In this document: piece by piece, positions 25,284-34,134 of the stretch
How the letters are laid out: each line of letters opens with the position of its first letter
Position numbering within the stretch: position 1 is the stretch's first letter
Assembly (NCBI RefSeq): GCF_035989285.1
Contig: NZ_CP108513.1
Location: 1,674,001-1,738,000 of the forward strand
Reading direction: 5' to 3'
DNA length: 64,000 nt
From: Streptomyces sp. NBC_01235
GTDB taxonomy: Bacteria > Actinomycetota > Actinomycetes > Streptomycetales > Streptomycetaceae
Made by a program: the position numbers and the translations under genes
The notes under the pieces: model-generated
What the model was told of the DNA's origin: nothing
The model's input: only the letters and a program-made list of their open reading frames with translations
Database searches by the model: none

Positions 25284-26306
25284 ATGGGCAGACGACGCCC
25301 GGGGACACCGACGCTGGAGGAGGTGGCCGCCCACGCGCGGGTGGGGCGGGGCACGGTCTCCCGCGTCATCAACAACGCGGCGGGCGTGAAGGAGTCGACG
25401 CGTCGGGCCGTACAACGGGCCATCGACGAACTGGGGTACGTGCCCAATCTCGCCGCCCGTTCCCTGGCCGGGCGGCGGGCCGACGCCGTCGCCCTGGTCA
25501 TGACGGAGCCGGACTGGCGGCAGTTCGCCGAGCCCTTTTTCTCCGAGATCGTCCGCTCGCTCGGAGACGCGCTGACAGACACCGGGATCCAACTGCTGCT
25601 GACCCTGGTCCGCTCGGACGCCGAGCGGCAGCGCTTCCTCGAGTACGCGCGCGGCGGCCGGGTCGACGGCGTCCTGCTGATGTCCGTGCACGCCGGTGAT
25701 CCGCTGCCGGACATGCTCGCCGAGGCCCGGTTGCCGACCGTGCTGCTGGGGCGCCGCTCGGGGGAGGAGTACGTCAGCTACGTCGACGCGGACAACATCG
25801 GCGGCGCCCGCAGCGCCGTCTCCCACCTTCTTCAACGGGGCCGCAGAGTGATAGCGACCATCACCGGGCCGCTCGACCTGTACGCCGCCCAGTGCCGGCT
25901 GCGCGGTTACGAAGAGGCCCTGGCGGTGGCAGGCCTGGAGGGCGAGCAGACCCGTGTCGCCGAAAGCGACTTCACGGCGGAGAGCGGACGCCGCGCCATG
26001 GCCGAGCTCATCGAACGGCATCCGGATATCGACGGCGTCCTCGCCGCGTCGGACACCACAGCCGCGGGGGCTCTGGAGGCCCTGCGCGCGGCCGGACGCC
26101 GTGTGCCCGAGGATGTCGCCGTCGTCGGCTTCGACGACTTTTCGCTGGCACAGCGGACCGAACCACCGCTGACCACGGTGCGGCAGCCGATCGAGGAGAT
26201 CGGGCGGGCCATGATCCGACTGCTCCTGGAGGAGATGGAGGAAGGCGCCGTGGCCTGGCGTCACGTCATCCTCCGCACCGAGCTGGTCGTGCGCGAGTCG
26301 ACCTGA
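25284..26306 (+). CDS. cebR: LacI-family repressor, CebR-like (cellobiose/cellulose utilisation)
   Basis: 340-residue repressor; ATG 25284 with GGGGGAGGT upstream. The LacI helix-turn-helix is at residues ~8-60 (PTLEEVAAHARVGRGTVSRV, INNAAGVKESTRRAVQRAI, YVPNLAARSLAGRR with the hinge). Residues ~65-340 are a periplasmic-binding-protein fold (GVLLMSVHAGDPLPDML, GVLAASDTTAAGALEALRA, VAVVGFDDFSLAQRTEPPLT). The recognition helix (GRGTVSRVINN) is the type found in CebR, and perfect CebR boxes flank the gene on both sides, before GH12 and before the GH48 remnant. So it most likely represses this cellulase block until cello-oligosaccharides appear. It is not linked to the usual cebEFG transporter here, so it may be a second, locus-specific paralogue. 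Confidence 0.82.
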   Translation: MGRRRPGTPTLEEVAAHARVGRGTVSRVINNAAGVKESTRRAVQRAIDELGYVPNLAARSLAGRRADAVALVMTEPDWRQFAEPFFSEIVRSLGDALTDTGIQLLLTLVRSDAERQRFLEYARGGRVDGVLLMSVHAGDPLPDMLAEARLPTVLLGRRSGEEYVSYVDADNIGGARSAVSHLLQRGRRVIATITGPLDLYAAQCRLRGYEEALAVAGLEGEQTRVAESDFTAESGRRAMAELIERHPDIDGVLAASDTTAAGALEALRAAGRRVPEDVAVVGFDDFSLAQRTEPPLTTVRQPIEEIGRAMIRLLLEEMEEGAVAWRHVILRTELVVREST

Positions 26307-26328
26307 CCTTCGTCGGCAAACGCCTCCG

Positions 26329-26340
26329 GGGAGCGCTCCC
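26329..26340. promoter_or_regulatory. CebR-like palindrome just after the repressor gene
   Basis: GGGAGCGCTCCC without the outer T/A. The same bases also form a hairpin (CTCCGGG at 26324-26330 with CCCGGAG at 26338-26344), so the site could act as repressor terminator, operator, or both. Confidence 0.5.
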
Positions 26341-26466
26341 GGAGCCGGCGCGCTCCGTCTCGGCCCTCGTGGCTGACCTGCGCCTTCGAAATCGGTTCGA
26401 CAGCTTCGTGCCGGCAGTCTTGTCAGGGACCTGAAGCATCCCTACAGTCCCTGCCGAACCCAGGAT

Positions 26467-26480
26467 TGGGAGCGCTCCCA
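26467..26480. promoter_or_regulatory. CebR box 1 upstream of GH12 (TGGGAGCGCTCCCA), perfect
   Basis: Perfect palindrome 58 bp before the GH12 ATG. Confidence 0.85.
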
Positions 26481-26493
26481 TTCACGAAGTCAT

Positions 26494-26507
26494 TGGGAGC
26501 ACTCCCG
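26494..26507. promoter_or_regulatory. CebR box 2 upstream of GH12 (TGGGAGCACTCCCG)
   Basis: 12 of 14 match, 27 bp downstream of box 1 (centre to centre), about two and a half helical turns. It ends 30 bp before the GH12 ATG. Confidence 0.75.
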
Positions 26508-26537
26508 TTACCCCCCATCCCTCGGAAGAGGATCCGC

Positions 26538-27668
26538 ATGCGTCCTTCACCGCACCATGCCCCCAGCGCGCGTGGACTGCTCGGCGCGCTGCTCACCTCG
26601 CTCGTCTCGCTCGCCGCGCTTCTGACCACGGCGTCAGCGGCGCAGGCCGACACCACGATCTGCCAGCCCTTCGGTTCAACGACCATCCAGGGCCGCTACG
26701 TGGTTCAGAACAACCGCTGGGGCACCAACGCCACCCAGTGCATCGCCGTCACCGACTCGGGGTTCAGGATCACCCAGGCTGACGGATCCGTCCCCACGAA
26801 CGGCGCTCCGAAGTCGTACCCGTCCGTCTACAACGGCTGCCACTACACCAACTGCTCGCCCGGCACCAAGCTTCCCGTTCAGCTCGGCACCATCTCCACC
26901 GCACCCTCCAGCATCTCGTACAGCTATGTGAACGACGCGACCTACGACGCCGCGTATGACATCTGGCTCGACCCCACGCCCCGCACCGACGGCGTGAACC
27001 GGACCGAGATCATGATCTGGTTCAACAAGGTCGGATCCATCCAGCCCATCGGTTCCCCGGTCGGCACCGCCACCGTGGGCGGGCGTGAGTGGCAGGTGTG
27101 GTCCGGCAACAACGGCTCGAACGACGTGTTGTCGTTCGTCGCACCGTCGGCGATCACCAGCTGGACCTTCGACGTCATGGACTTCGCCCGGCAGGCCGTC
27201 TCCCGGGGACTCGCGCAGAACAACTGGTACCTGACGAGTGTTCAGGCAGGGTTCGAGCCCTGGCAGAACGGCGCGGGCCTTGCCGTGAACTCGTTCTCCT
27301 CCACCGTCAACACGGGCTCCTCCGGTGACCCGGGCGGCCCCGGAGGCTCCACGGCCTGCAAGGTGGCATACGCGACGAACGTCTGGCAGGGCGGCTTCAC
27401 CGCCGACGTCACCATCACCAACACCGGCTCCTCCCCCGTCAGCGGCTGGAAGCTCGCGTTCACCCTCCCCTCCGGGCAGCGGATCACCAATGCCTGGAAC
27501 GCGAACCTGTCCGGGTCGTCAGGAGCTGTCACAGCGAGCAACGTGGCCCACAACGGAGAGGTCCCGGCCGGCGGCCAGGTGGCCTTCGGGTTCCAGGGCA
27601 CCTCCGGCGGCACCTTCGCCAAGCCCTCCGACTTCAGCCTGAACGGCACTGCCTGCACCACCGTGTGA
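26538..27668 (+). CDS. Secreted GH12 endoglucanase with C-terminal CBM2
   Basis: 376-residue exported endo-beta-1,4-glucanase; ATG 26538 with GAAGAGGA upstream. The signal peptide ends near SAAQAD (residue ~38). The GH12 jelly-roll spans residues ~40-260 (VVQNNRWGTNATQCI, SYPSVYNGCHYTNCSPGT, NRTEIMIWFNKVG with the nucleophile Glu, QAGFEPWQNGAGLAVNSF with the acid Glu). A short Gly/Pro linker (SSGDPGGPGGS) leads to CBM2 (~275-376, CKVAYATNVWQGGFTADVTI). It cuts inside amorphous cellulose or beta-glucan. Two CebR boxes directly upstream predict repression by the neighbouring LacI protein. Confidence 0.95.
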   Translation: MRPSPHHAPSARGLLGALLTSLVSLAALLTTASAAQADTTICQPFGSTTIQGRYVVQNNRWGTNATQCIAVTDSGFRITQADGSVPTNGAPKSYPSVYNGCHYTNCSPGTKLPVQLGTISTAPSSISYSYVNDATYDAAYDIWLDPTPRTDGVNRTEIMIWFNKVGSIQPIGSPVGTATVGGREWQVWSGNNGSNDVLSFVAPSAITSWTFDVMDFARQAVSRGLAQNNWYLTSVQAGFEPWQNGAGLAVNSFSSTVNTGSSGDPGGPGGSTACKVAYATNVWQGGFTADVTITNTGSSPVSGWKLAFTLPSGQRITNAWNANLSGSSGAVTASNVAHNGEVPAGGQVAFGFQGTSGGTFAKPSDFSLNGTACTTV

Positions 27669-27862
27669 CACCCGCTCACCCTCCGGGGCCCGCCTGATTC
27701 CTCCACACCGACCGGCGGGTCACCGAGGGCCGTACAGCGTCCCCGGCTCCACAGTGTTTCGCCCCCTCCGGCAAAGCCGACGCCGTGCTCGGATCGGCCT
27801 CCGCGCCCGCTCCGGCCCCGGTCAGCGGCTGGTTCGGAGGGGGCTCACTGTCGGCGGCGGGG

Positions 27863-28822
27863 TCAGTGCCGAGCGAACTGGACCCCCGTCGGCTGCACGG
27901 CTTCCGGCCGCAAAGCGATCCCGTTGACGGTCAGCCGTTCTCCGTAGATGTCGGTGAGCCTGATCGCACCGCCGCACCCGCTGCCGTCGGGCGAGAGGAA
28001 GTAGTTGTAGTCGGTGCGGGCCAGTTGCCGCCAGCCGCCGCCGGTGCGGACCTCCAGACGAGCGAGCGGGTTGCGGTGGCCGATCGCCTGAATGCCGCAC
28101 CAGTAGGGGCTGGATCCGTTCTTGTAGCGGATCGAGATCGTGCCCGACGTGTCGGGGCTCAACAGGCTCCAGGTGATCGCGATCCGGCCGGTCGAGATGG
28201 GGGCCAGTTCGGCGAAGGCCTGTTCGCTGAGGTCGAGTTGCCCCGGTGCACAGGGCAGAGGGCATTCGTTGGTGATCCGGACCGTGACGGAGGCACCGTT
28301 CGCCGTTCGGGCGAGTACGTATGCCCCGCAGGCCTTGGACGTCTCGTAGTCGGTGGTGTTCATCGCCGCGATCATCATGTCGCCGCTCGGGCCGTACGAG
28401 CAGGCGCCGTCCCCGACCCCGGCCTTGTAGACGGTGGCGACTCCCGGGTAGGTGCTCCTGGGGCGGATCCGTCCGGCCAAGGACGACGTGGCAGGAGCCT
28501 TCCGCGGGGAGGCCGATGACGGCGCCGCCGACGGGGTCGCGGAAGCCTTCGGGGTCGTGGCGCCGGCCGACGGGGACGCGGAGACGGCGGACGGGGAAGG
28601 TGTGGAGGACTTCTTCCCCGGCGACGTCGGCGGGGGAGTCTCCTGGGAGTTGGCGACGGCCGTGGCCGAGGCCCGCCCGGCATCCTCCTCGCGGTCGGAC
28701 TGCATCGTCATGACCAGGCAGACGAGAAGACCTGTGACGACCAGCCCCGCGGTGGTGCCCACCATCAGCCGGCGTCTGCGTCTGCGCTGCCGCGCGGCCT
28801 GGCGTGTCTCTTGCATGTTCAT
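27863..28822 (-). CDS. Expansin-like protein with N-terminal membrane anchor
   Basis: 319 residues from ATG 28822 (ATG 28816 is also possible; no strong ribosome site). A basic start (ARQRRRRRR) and one hydrophobic helix (VGTTAGLVVTGLLVCLVM) act as an uncleaved anchor or signal. A Pro/Ser/Thr-rich linker follows (~45-110). Residues ~115-210 are the double-psi barrel (TYPGVATVYKAGVGDGACSY, TVRITNECPLPCAPGQLDLS with the conserved Asp). Residues ~215-319 are the Ig-like sugar-binding domain (YKNGSSPYWCGIQAIGHRNP, TDYNYFLSPDG). Bacterial expansins loosen cellulose and xyloglucan networks without hydrolysis. Position beside the GH6/GH12 block fits a helper role in cellulose attack. Confidence 0.85.
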   Translation of the reverse strand: MNMQETRQAARQRRRRRRLMVGTTAGLVVTGLLVCLVMTMQSDREEDAGRASATAVANSQETPPPTSPGKKSSTPSPSAVSASPSAGATTPKASATPSAAPSSASPRKAPATSSLAGRIRPRSTYPGVATVYKAGVGDGACSYGPSGDMMIAAMNTTDYETSKACGAYVLARTANGASVTVRITNECPLPCAPGQLDLSEQAFAELAPISTGRIAITWSLLSPDTSGTISIRYKNGSSPYWCGIQAIGHRNPLARLEVRTGGGWRQLARTDYNYFLSPDGSGCGGAIRLTDIYGERLTVNGIALRPEAVQPTGVQFARH

Positions 28823-29046
28823 CCGTTCGGAAGAGCGTGTCGGTGTTGCACTACTCAGTGGCCACAGGTGGCGCAAAGGTTGCCGCCGGTTTTTCGGTCG
28901 GGTCCGGTGCCGGGACTTGAGCAGCCGGACGGAAACGCTGGGCACGGTCTTGGTGGCGTCCACCCCCTCGGCCGGCAGCGCGTGGCCGGCGGGTCGACCG
29001 CGAGTGATGGGGTCCTTCAGCCGACGGGACCCCGGCCGGACGCTCT

Positions 29047-29081
29047 CGTGCTCCCACCCAAGGGCCTCGGGTGGGAGCACG
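29047..29081. repeat. Strong inverted repeat upstream of the expansin gene
   Basis: Perfect 13-bp arms CGTGCTCCCACCC / GGGTGGGAGCACG with a nine-base loop, 225 bp before the expansin start. Could be a terminator for transcripts from the fucosidase side. Each arm contains TGGGAGCAC, seven bases of which equal a CebR half-site. Confidence 0.6.
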
Positions 29082-29116
29082 GCCTGCTTCGGGCGCAGGT
29101 CACCGCTTCTACAGAG

Positions 29117-29149
29117 CCGGGGTGGCGGGCCCGGGGCACGCCACCCCGG
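29117..29149 (-). terminator. Terminator of fucosidase 3
   Basis: Perfect 11-bp stem CCGGGGTGGCG / CGCCACCCCGG with an 11-base loop, directly after the minus-strand stop at 29156. Confidence 0.75.
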
Positions 29150-29155
29150 GCACGC

Positions 29156-30922
29156 TCAGCCGACCTTGGTCATGTTCCACTGCTGCGGGGCGCCGCCGTT
29201 GGGGGTCCACTGGATGACCTGGGTGTTGTCCGCGGCGTTGTTGGAGTTGTCCAGCGCCTTTCCGCTGTGCCGGTTGATGAGCCGGAACGCGCCGCCGCCC
29301 AGCGCGGTGACGGCCCACTGCTGCTGACGACTGCCGTTGTCGGTCCGCTGCACCATCACTGCGCTGTCGGAGGTGCTGTTGTTGTCGTCGAGGGCCTTGC
29401 CGCTGCGGACGCAGACCAGCTTGTAGTAGCCGTGGCCCAGGTCGGTGACCGTCCACTGCTGCGGCGAGCCGCCGTTGGCGGTCCACTGGATGATCGGGCT
29501 GCCCTCGTTGCCGGTGTTGCCGTTGTCGAGAGCCTTGCCGCTCTGGGCGCAGACCAGCCGGTAGACACCGCCTGCCAGGACGGCGGGCATACCGTTGACC
29601 TCCACACAGACCACGGAGTCGTTCGCGTTGGGCGCTGTGCTCGGCACGCTGACGTTGATCTGCCCGCCGCTGACCCAGTAGTTGAGGTTGGTGCCGGGGT
29701 TGTTCATCAGGTACACGCGGTTGATCGTGTTGTACACCGCCGGAATCTGCAGGGTGCCGCCCGTGGGCCAGTTGAAGACGTGGGCGAAGAGCTTGCCGTT
29801 CTTCTTGGTGATCTTGCCCCAGGACGGCTCGGTGGCGAAGGGGCTGCCGCTGGTGCCGTGGATGCCGTCGCTGTGGGTGGCCATCCACGAGGCCAGGCCG
29901 TTCAGAACGGTCACGGATCCGGGGGTCATGGAGCCGTCGCCCTTGGGACCGATGTTGAGCAGGTAGTTGCCGTCCCGGGAGATGACGGTGACCATCTCCT
30001 GGATGATGTCCTTGACGGGACGGTAGAGGCCCTCCGCCCAGTCGGTGTAGCCCCAGTTGCCGTTCATGGTGGCGCAGGTCTCCCACGGCCGGTCCATCGG
30101 CTCGGCGGGAACCGTCTGCTCCGGGGTGACGAAGTCACCGAGACCCTGGTCCCGCTTGACACGTTCGTTGACGACGAGGCCGGGCTTGCGCTGCATCAGC
30201 CACTTGTACAGGTCGTCGCCGTCGGACTTGGCCCACCAGTCGCACCAGTCGCCGTCGAACCACAGGACGGCCGGGTCGTAGCGGTCCAGCAGTTCCTGCA
30301 GCTGGCCCTTCATGTCGTTGATGTAGCCGGTGCGGGCCGCCGGGTCGATGGTGGAGTCCCAGTTCTGGGGACGACAGGTCTGCGAGGGGTGGTTCCAGTC
30401 CATGATCGAGTAGTAGAGCCCGAACTTGACGCCCCGGTTGGTGCACTCGGTCTTCAACTGGGCCAGCAGGTCGGGCTGGAAGTTGCTGTAGTCGTGCAGG
30501 TTGTACTGCTTGGTGCCGGTGGTGTCGGTGAAGCCCGCGACGTCGGAGTCCCACATCGCGTAGCCCTCGTGGTGCTTGGAGGTGATCACGAGGTACTTCA
30601 TGCCGGCGTTCTTGGCCAGCTCGGCGATCTGGGCGGCGTTGAAGGTGGACGGGTTGAACTGCTTGCTCACGTTGTTCTGCCAGTCGGCCTTGGACCAGTG
30701 GTTCTGGCTGAACTCCCACTCGCCCTTGCCGTAGTAGGAGTAGGACCCGAAGTGGATGAACATCCCGAACCGGGCCTGGTACCACCAGTCGAGCTTCGCG
30801 TCGACGCTGTAGGCCTCGGCCGTCGTGGGCCACAGGGCCTGCGGCAGACCGAACGCCACGGTGCCGCCGGCGAGGGCTGCGGCCTTGATGAGGGAGCGCC
30901 TGCTGAGGGGAGCGGAGGACAT
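29156..30922 (-). CDS. Secreted GH29 alpha-L-fucosidase with ricin (CBM13) domain
   Basis: 588-residue exported enzyme; ATG 30922 with AGGAG seven bases upstream. Twin-arginine signal SRRSLIKAAALAGGTVAFGL. GH29 spans residues ~38-440: ARFGMFIHFGSYSYYGKGEW, ITSKHHEGYAMWDS, KFGLYYSIMDWNHP, DPAVLWFDGDWCDWW with the likely nucleophile Asp, NYLLNIGPKGDG. Residues ~450-588 are three ricin repeats (IIQWTANGGSPQQW, VMVQRTDNGSRQQQW, VIQWTPNGGAPQQW). Its barrel is distinct from the other two fucosidases, so the three probably cover different fucosyl linkages. An operator copy is 116 bp upstream. It lies just beyond the end of the fucose catabolic operon, on the same strand. Confidence 0.93.
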   Translation of the reverse strand: MSSAPLSRRSLIKAAALAGGTVAFGLPQALWPTTAEAYSVDAKLDWWYQARFGMFIHFGSYSYYGKGEWEFSQNHWSKADWQNNVSKQFNPSTFNAAQIAELAKNAGMKYLVITSKHHEGYAMWDSDVAGFTDTTGTKQYNLHDYSNFQPDLLAQLKTECTNRGVKFGLYYSIMDWNHPSQTCRPQNWDSTIDPAARTGYINDMKGQLQELLDRYDPAVLWFDGDWCDWWAKSDGDDLYKWLMQRKPGLVVNERVKRDQGLGDFVTPEQTVPAEPMDRPWETCATMNGNWGYTDWAEGLYRPVKDIIQEMVTVISRDGNYLLNIGPKGDGSMTPGSVTVLNGLASWMATHSDGIHGTSGSPFATEPSWGKITKKNGKLFAHVFNWPTGGTLQIPAVYNTINRVYLMNNPGTNLNYWVSGGQINVSVPSTAPNANDSVVCVEVNGMPAVLAGGVYRLVCAQSGKALDNGNTGNEGSPIIQWTANGGSPQQWTVTDLGHGYYKLVCVRSGKALDDNNSTSDSAVMVQRTDNGSRQQQWAVTALGGGAFRLINRHSGKALDNSNNAADNTQVIQWTPNGGAPQQWNMTKVG

Positions 30923-31190
30923 CGTGCGGCTCCTGGAGGGTGAAGGACACAGGGTGTCGGTGACTGCTCGTCCGCGCTACCGCGCAGACGGCGGAGTACG
31001 GCGGCTCGTGTCCGGCCGGGGCTCAAGCAACTCCCAGGGACATCGGATGTATTAACAGACACAGTCGCACCCCGCGTCTAGAGTGACGACAGAGAATTTG
31101 GAAATGCCCTGTTCATGACCCCACGGCCAGAGTTCGGGGGCAGAAGACATAGGACCTCTATCGAGGTCTGGTCAGAGGTGGAAAAGAGCA
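30923..31190. other. Promoter region of fucosidase 3
   Basis: About 270 bp upstream of fucosidase 3, between it and the terminator of the catabolic operon. Holds operator copy 4 at 31038-31052. No gene seen. Confidence 0.6.
31038..31052. promoter_or_regulatory. Fucose-regulon operator copy 4 (GGACATCGGATGTAT)
   Basis: 13 of 15 match with one perfect half-site (GATGTAT), followed by TAAC. 116 bp upstream of fucosidase 3. Confidence 0.7.
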
Positions 31191-31230
31191 CGGCTTCGCA
31201 GCGCGGCCACCGGGCCACGCTGCGAAGCCG
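31191..31230 (-). terminator. Terminator of the fucose catabolic operon
   Basis: Perfect 13-bp stem CGGCTTCGCAGCG / CGCTGCGAAGCCG with a 14-base loop, 20 bp after the lutC stop on the minus strand. Confidence 0.8.
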
Positions 31231-31250
31231 GACGGTCTCGGTGCCCTCGG

Positions 31251-31886
31251 CTACGCGTCCTCCACCACGACGATGTCCAAAGTCCTGGGCCCGTGCACGC
31301 CCTCGACACGGTCCAGTTCGATGTCGCTGGTGGCCGAGGGGCCGGAGATCAGAGTCAGCGGGCGGGTGGGATCGAGCAGGCGCAGTGCCTCGGGTACGTC
31401 GGGAGCGATCTGGTCCGCCCGGACCACGCAGATGTGCTGGTCCGGAAGCAGGGTCAGGACCCGCCGGCCCTGCCCCGCACCGTGGTCAAGGGTCACGGTG
31501 CCGGTGACGGCGATGGCGACGGCGACGGTGGTGACCACGGCATCCGCCGCGTCGAGTTGTCCGACGGTCAGCGGCGGGACATCCGTCAGCAGGGACCAGG
31601 GGCCTTCCGGGACCAGGTCCTCGGGAAGCCCGGGCGGTACCACCAGGGACCGTGCTCCGGTGCGGGCCAGAGCGCGACCGACCGCCGCCGCGGCATCGGA
31701 CGGCGGAACACGGACCACCGTGGCGCGGTACTCGGCGGCACGCTCGGCGAACAGCCCGACGACGTCGGGTCCGGCGTGGTCGGCACGGCGACCCTGCGAA
31801 GGAATCACGTCGTCGGGGCGCTCGGAATCCGGCACGCCGGACAGCGCTCCTTTGACCGCGCTCAGGACGGTCTCGCGGCCGTTCAT
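31251..31886 (-). CDS. lutC: LutC-type subunit of L-lactate oxidation complex (DUF162/LUD)
   Basis: 211 residues. Start taken at ATG 31886 (GGAAGGG six bases upstream); ATG 31892 forms an ATGA overlap with the lutB stop and is a close alternative. LUD-domain features include DAADAVVTTVAVAIAVTGTV, which is followed by LDHGAGQGRRVLTLLPDQHI, and the C-terminal GPSATSDIELDRVEGVHGP. LutABC is an iron-sulfur L-lactate dehydrogenase system that turns L-lactate into pyruvate. Here it ends an operon whose sugar pathway yields one L-lactate per L-fucose, so it completes the route to central metabolism. Confidence 0.88.
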   Translation of the reverse strand: MNGRETVLSAVKGALSGVPDSERPDDVIPSQGRRADHAGPDVVGLFAERAAEYRATVVRVPPSDAAAAVGRALARTGARSLVVPPGLPEDLVPEGPWSLLTDVPPLTVGQLDAADAVVTTVAVAIAVTGTVTLDHGAGQGRRVLTLLPDQHICVVRADQIAPDVPEALRLLDPTRPLTLISGPSATSDIELDRVEGVHGPRTLDIVVVEDA

Positions 31887-31888
31887 CG

Positions 31889-33397
31889 TCATCCCTTCCT
31901 CTCCGCCGTCGTACCGCTGTCTTCGCTCGTGGGTGGTCGCGTACGGCGCCACCAGGCGCGCAGGGACTCGCGGGCCGGCGCCGGGGTGTCCCGGGTGCCC
32001 GACCAGCGGGCGAACGGACCGGGCAGTGCGCCGATCCGGCCGTCACGGGCCACCAGCCGGGCTCCCATGGCAGCGAGCCGCTGTACGGCGGCCAGCCGCC
32101 GCGGTGAGCCCAGGACGGCACCCGCGGCCTTCATGGCAAGTGCCTCGGTTGTGGGGAGCAGTCGGTCCCGGCGCTTGGCCTCCACGGCCTCGGCGCGCAG
32201 ATGGACCAGTACCTCGGGGATGTTGATCTTCACGGGGCAGGCGTCGTAACAGGCGCCGCACAGGGTCGAGGCGAAGGGCAGTGAGGCCGCGTTCTCGATG
32301 CCGACGAGCTGCGGGGTCAGGACGGCGCCGATCGGCCCGGGGTAGACCGAACCGTAGGCATGACCCCCCGTGCGCTCGTACACCGGGCAGACGTTGAGGC
32401 ACGCCGAGCAGCGGATGCAGGCGAGGGCCTGGCGGCCCACCTCGTCGGCGAGGGTGGCGGTGCGGCCGTTGTCGAGCAGCACCAGGTGGAAGTTCCGGGG
32501 ACCGTCGCCCTCGGTGACGCCGGTCCACAGCGAGGTGTACGGGTTCATCCGCTCGCCGGTCGACGAGCGGGGCAGGAGCTGGAGGAACACGTCCAGGTCG
32601 GCGAAGGACGGCAGGACCTTCTCGATGCCCATGACGGTGATCAGGGTCTCCGGCAGGGTCAGGCACATCCGCCCGTTGCCCTCCGACTCCACCACCGCGA
32701 TCGTTCCGGTGTCGGCGGCCGCGAAGTTGGCGCCGGAGACGGCGACCTTGGCCCGCAGGAACTTCTCCCGCAGGTGGAGCCGGGCGGCCTCGGCGAGGTC
32801 GCGGGGCTCGTCGGTGAGGTCCTCGGGGGCGGGCCTGCCCCACTCCCCCATCTCCCGGCGGAAGATCTCCCGGATCTCGGAGCGGCCCCGGTGGATGGCG
32901 GGCACGAGGATGTGCGACGGGCGGTCGCCGCCCAGCTGCACGATGAGTTCCGCGAGGTCGGTCTCGTAGGCGCGGATGCCCGCGTCCGCGAGCGCCTCGT
33001 TGAGGCCGATCTCCTGGGTCGCCATCGACTTGACCTTGACGACCTCGTGCTTCTCAATGTCACCGCCGCCGGTCGCCTTCACCAGGGCGGTCACGATGCG
33101 GTTGGCCTCGGCGGCGTCCGACGCCCAGTGAACCACTCCCCCCGCGGCGGTCACCGCCTTCTCCAGGCGCAGGAGATGGTGGTCGAGATGACGGAGGGTG
33201 TGACGCTTGACCGACGCGGCCGTCTCCCGCAGTTCCTCCCAGTCCTCCAGTTCGGCGGCGACCGCCAGGCGCTTGTCCCGGATGGTGCCGGTCGCCCGGC
33301 GCAGGTTCGCCCGCAGCCGGGTGTCGGCGAGCGCGGTGCGCGCCGCCTCGGGGAAGGCCGGGGCGCCCAGCCATACGACGTTGTCGGCACCGCTCAC
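31889..33397 (-). CDS. lutB: LutB-type iron-sulfur subunit of L-lactate oxidation complex
   Basis: 502 residues from GTG 33397, which overlaps the lutA stop (GTGA) and has GGAAGGGGA upstream. An N-terminal LUD domain (residues ~50-290: MATQEIGLNEALADAGI, LVPAIHRGRSEIREIF) is followed by two 4Fe-4S clusters: ACIRCSACLNVCPVYERTGG and TLCGACYDACPVKINIPEV. A basic C-terminal tail follows. This is the standard layout of LutB/LldF. It transfers electrons from L-lactate to the respiratory chain, probably at the inner membrane face. Confidence 0.92.
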   Translation of the reverse strand: MSGADNVVWLGAPAFPEAARTALADTRLRANLRRATGTIRDKRLAVAAELEDWEELRETAASVKRHTLRHLDHHLLRLEKAVTAAGGVVHWASDAAEANRIVTALVKATGGGDIEKHEVVKVKSMATQEIGLNEALADAGIRAYETDLAELIVQLGGDRPSHILVPAIHRGRSEIREIFRREMGEWGRPAPEDLTDEPRDLAEAARLHLREKFLRAKVAVSGANFAAADTGTIAVVESEGNGRMCLTLPETLITVMGIEKVLPSFADLDVFLQLLPRSSTGERMNPYTSLWTGVTEGDGPRNFHLVLLDNGRTATLADEVGRQALACIRCSACLNVCPVYERTGGHAYGSVYPGPIGAVLTPQLVGIENAASLPFASTLCGACYDACPVKINIPEVLVHLRAEAVEAKRRDRLLPTTEALAMKAAGAVLGSPRRLAAVQRLAAMGARLVARDGRIGALPGPFARWSGTRDTPAPARESLRAWWRRTRPPTSEDSGTTAERKG

Positions 33398-34134
33398 CGC
33401 AGGTCCCCTTCCGTGGAGGCCAGGATCTCGGCCAGGTGCATCGTGCCGACGCCGGTACGGAGCCGGGACAGGCCGCCGCCGATGTGGGTGAGGCAGGAGT
33501 TGTCGCCCGCGGACAGGAACTCGGCGCCGGTGTTCTGCACATGGCGCATCTTGTCGGCGAGCATGGCGTTGGACACGTCGGCGTTCTTCAGCGCGAACGT
33601 GCCGCCGAAGCCGCAGCAGGACTCTGCGGCGGGCAGTTCGACGAGGTCGATGCCCTTCACGGCGCGCAGCAGCCTGAGCGGCCGGTCGCCGACCCGCAGC
33701 ATGCGCAGCGAGTGGCAGGTCGGGTGGTAGGTGACGCGGTGGGGGAAGCAGGCGCCGACATCGGTGACGCCGAGGACGTCGACGAGGAGTTCCGACAGCT
33801 CGTACACCGTCGGGACGACGTGCTCGACCGCCTCGGCGAGCGCGGCGTCGCCGTATTGGGCGGCCACCACACGATGGTGGTCGCGCACCATGCCCGCGCA
33901 GGACCCGGAGGGGGCGACGACGGCGTCGTAGCCCGCGAAGACCTCGGCGAAGCGGCGGACCATGGGCAGGGTCTCGGGGCGGTAACCGGTGTTGAAGTGC
34001 ATCTGGCCGCAGCAGGTCTGGCCCTGCGGGAACTCCACGGTGTGGCCGAGGCGTTCCAGCAGTTCGGTCACCGCGCGACCGGTGCGGGGGAACATCGTGT
34101 CGTTGAAGCAGGTGATGAAGAGGGCTATGCGCAT
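33394..34134 (-). CDS. lutA: LutA-type subunit of L-lactate oxidation complex (CCG domains)
   Basis: 246 residues from ATG 34134. Contains two Cys-rich CCG motifs of the heterodisulfide-reductase type: GQTCCGQMHFNTGY near residue 40 and AAESCCGFGGTFALKN near residue 165. It also carries RVTYHPTCHSLRMLRV. Full length for LutA/LldE. It overlaps the upstream amidohydrolase by 10 bp and lutB by 4 bp, so the three lut genes are co-translated with the fucose genes rather than forming an independent lactate operon. Confidence 0.92.
   Translation of the reverse strand: MRIALFITCFNDTMFPRTGRAVTELLERLGHTVEFPQGQTCCGQMHFNTGYRPETLPMVRRFAEVFAGYDAVVAPSGSCAGMVRDHHRVVAAQYGDAALAEAVEHVVPTVYELSELLVDVLGVTDVGACFPHRVTYHPTCHSLRMLRVGDRPLRLLRAVKGIDLVELPAAESCCGFGGTFALKNADVSNAMLADKMRHVQNTGAEFLSAGDNSCLTHIGGGLSRLRTGVGTMHLAEILASTEGDLR

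Noticed and set aside
28811..30943. 710-codon plus-strand open frame over fucosidase 3
   Set aside because: Val/Gly/Ala-rich shadow of the minus-strand GH29 gene, with no recognisable motif or suitable start.
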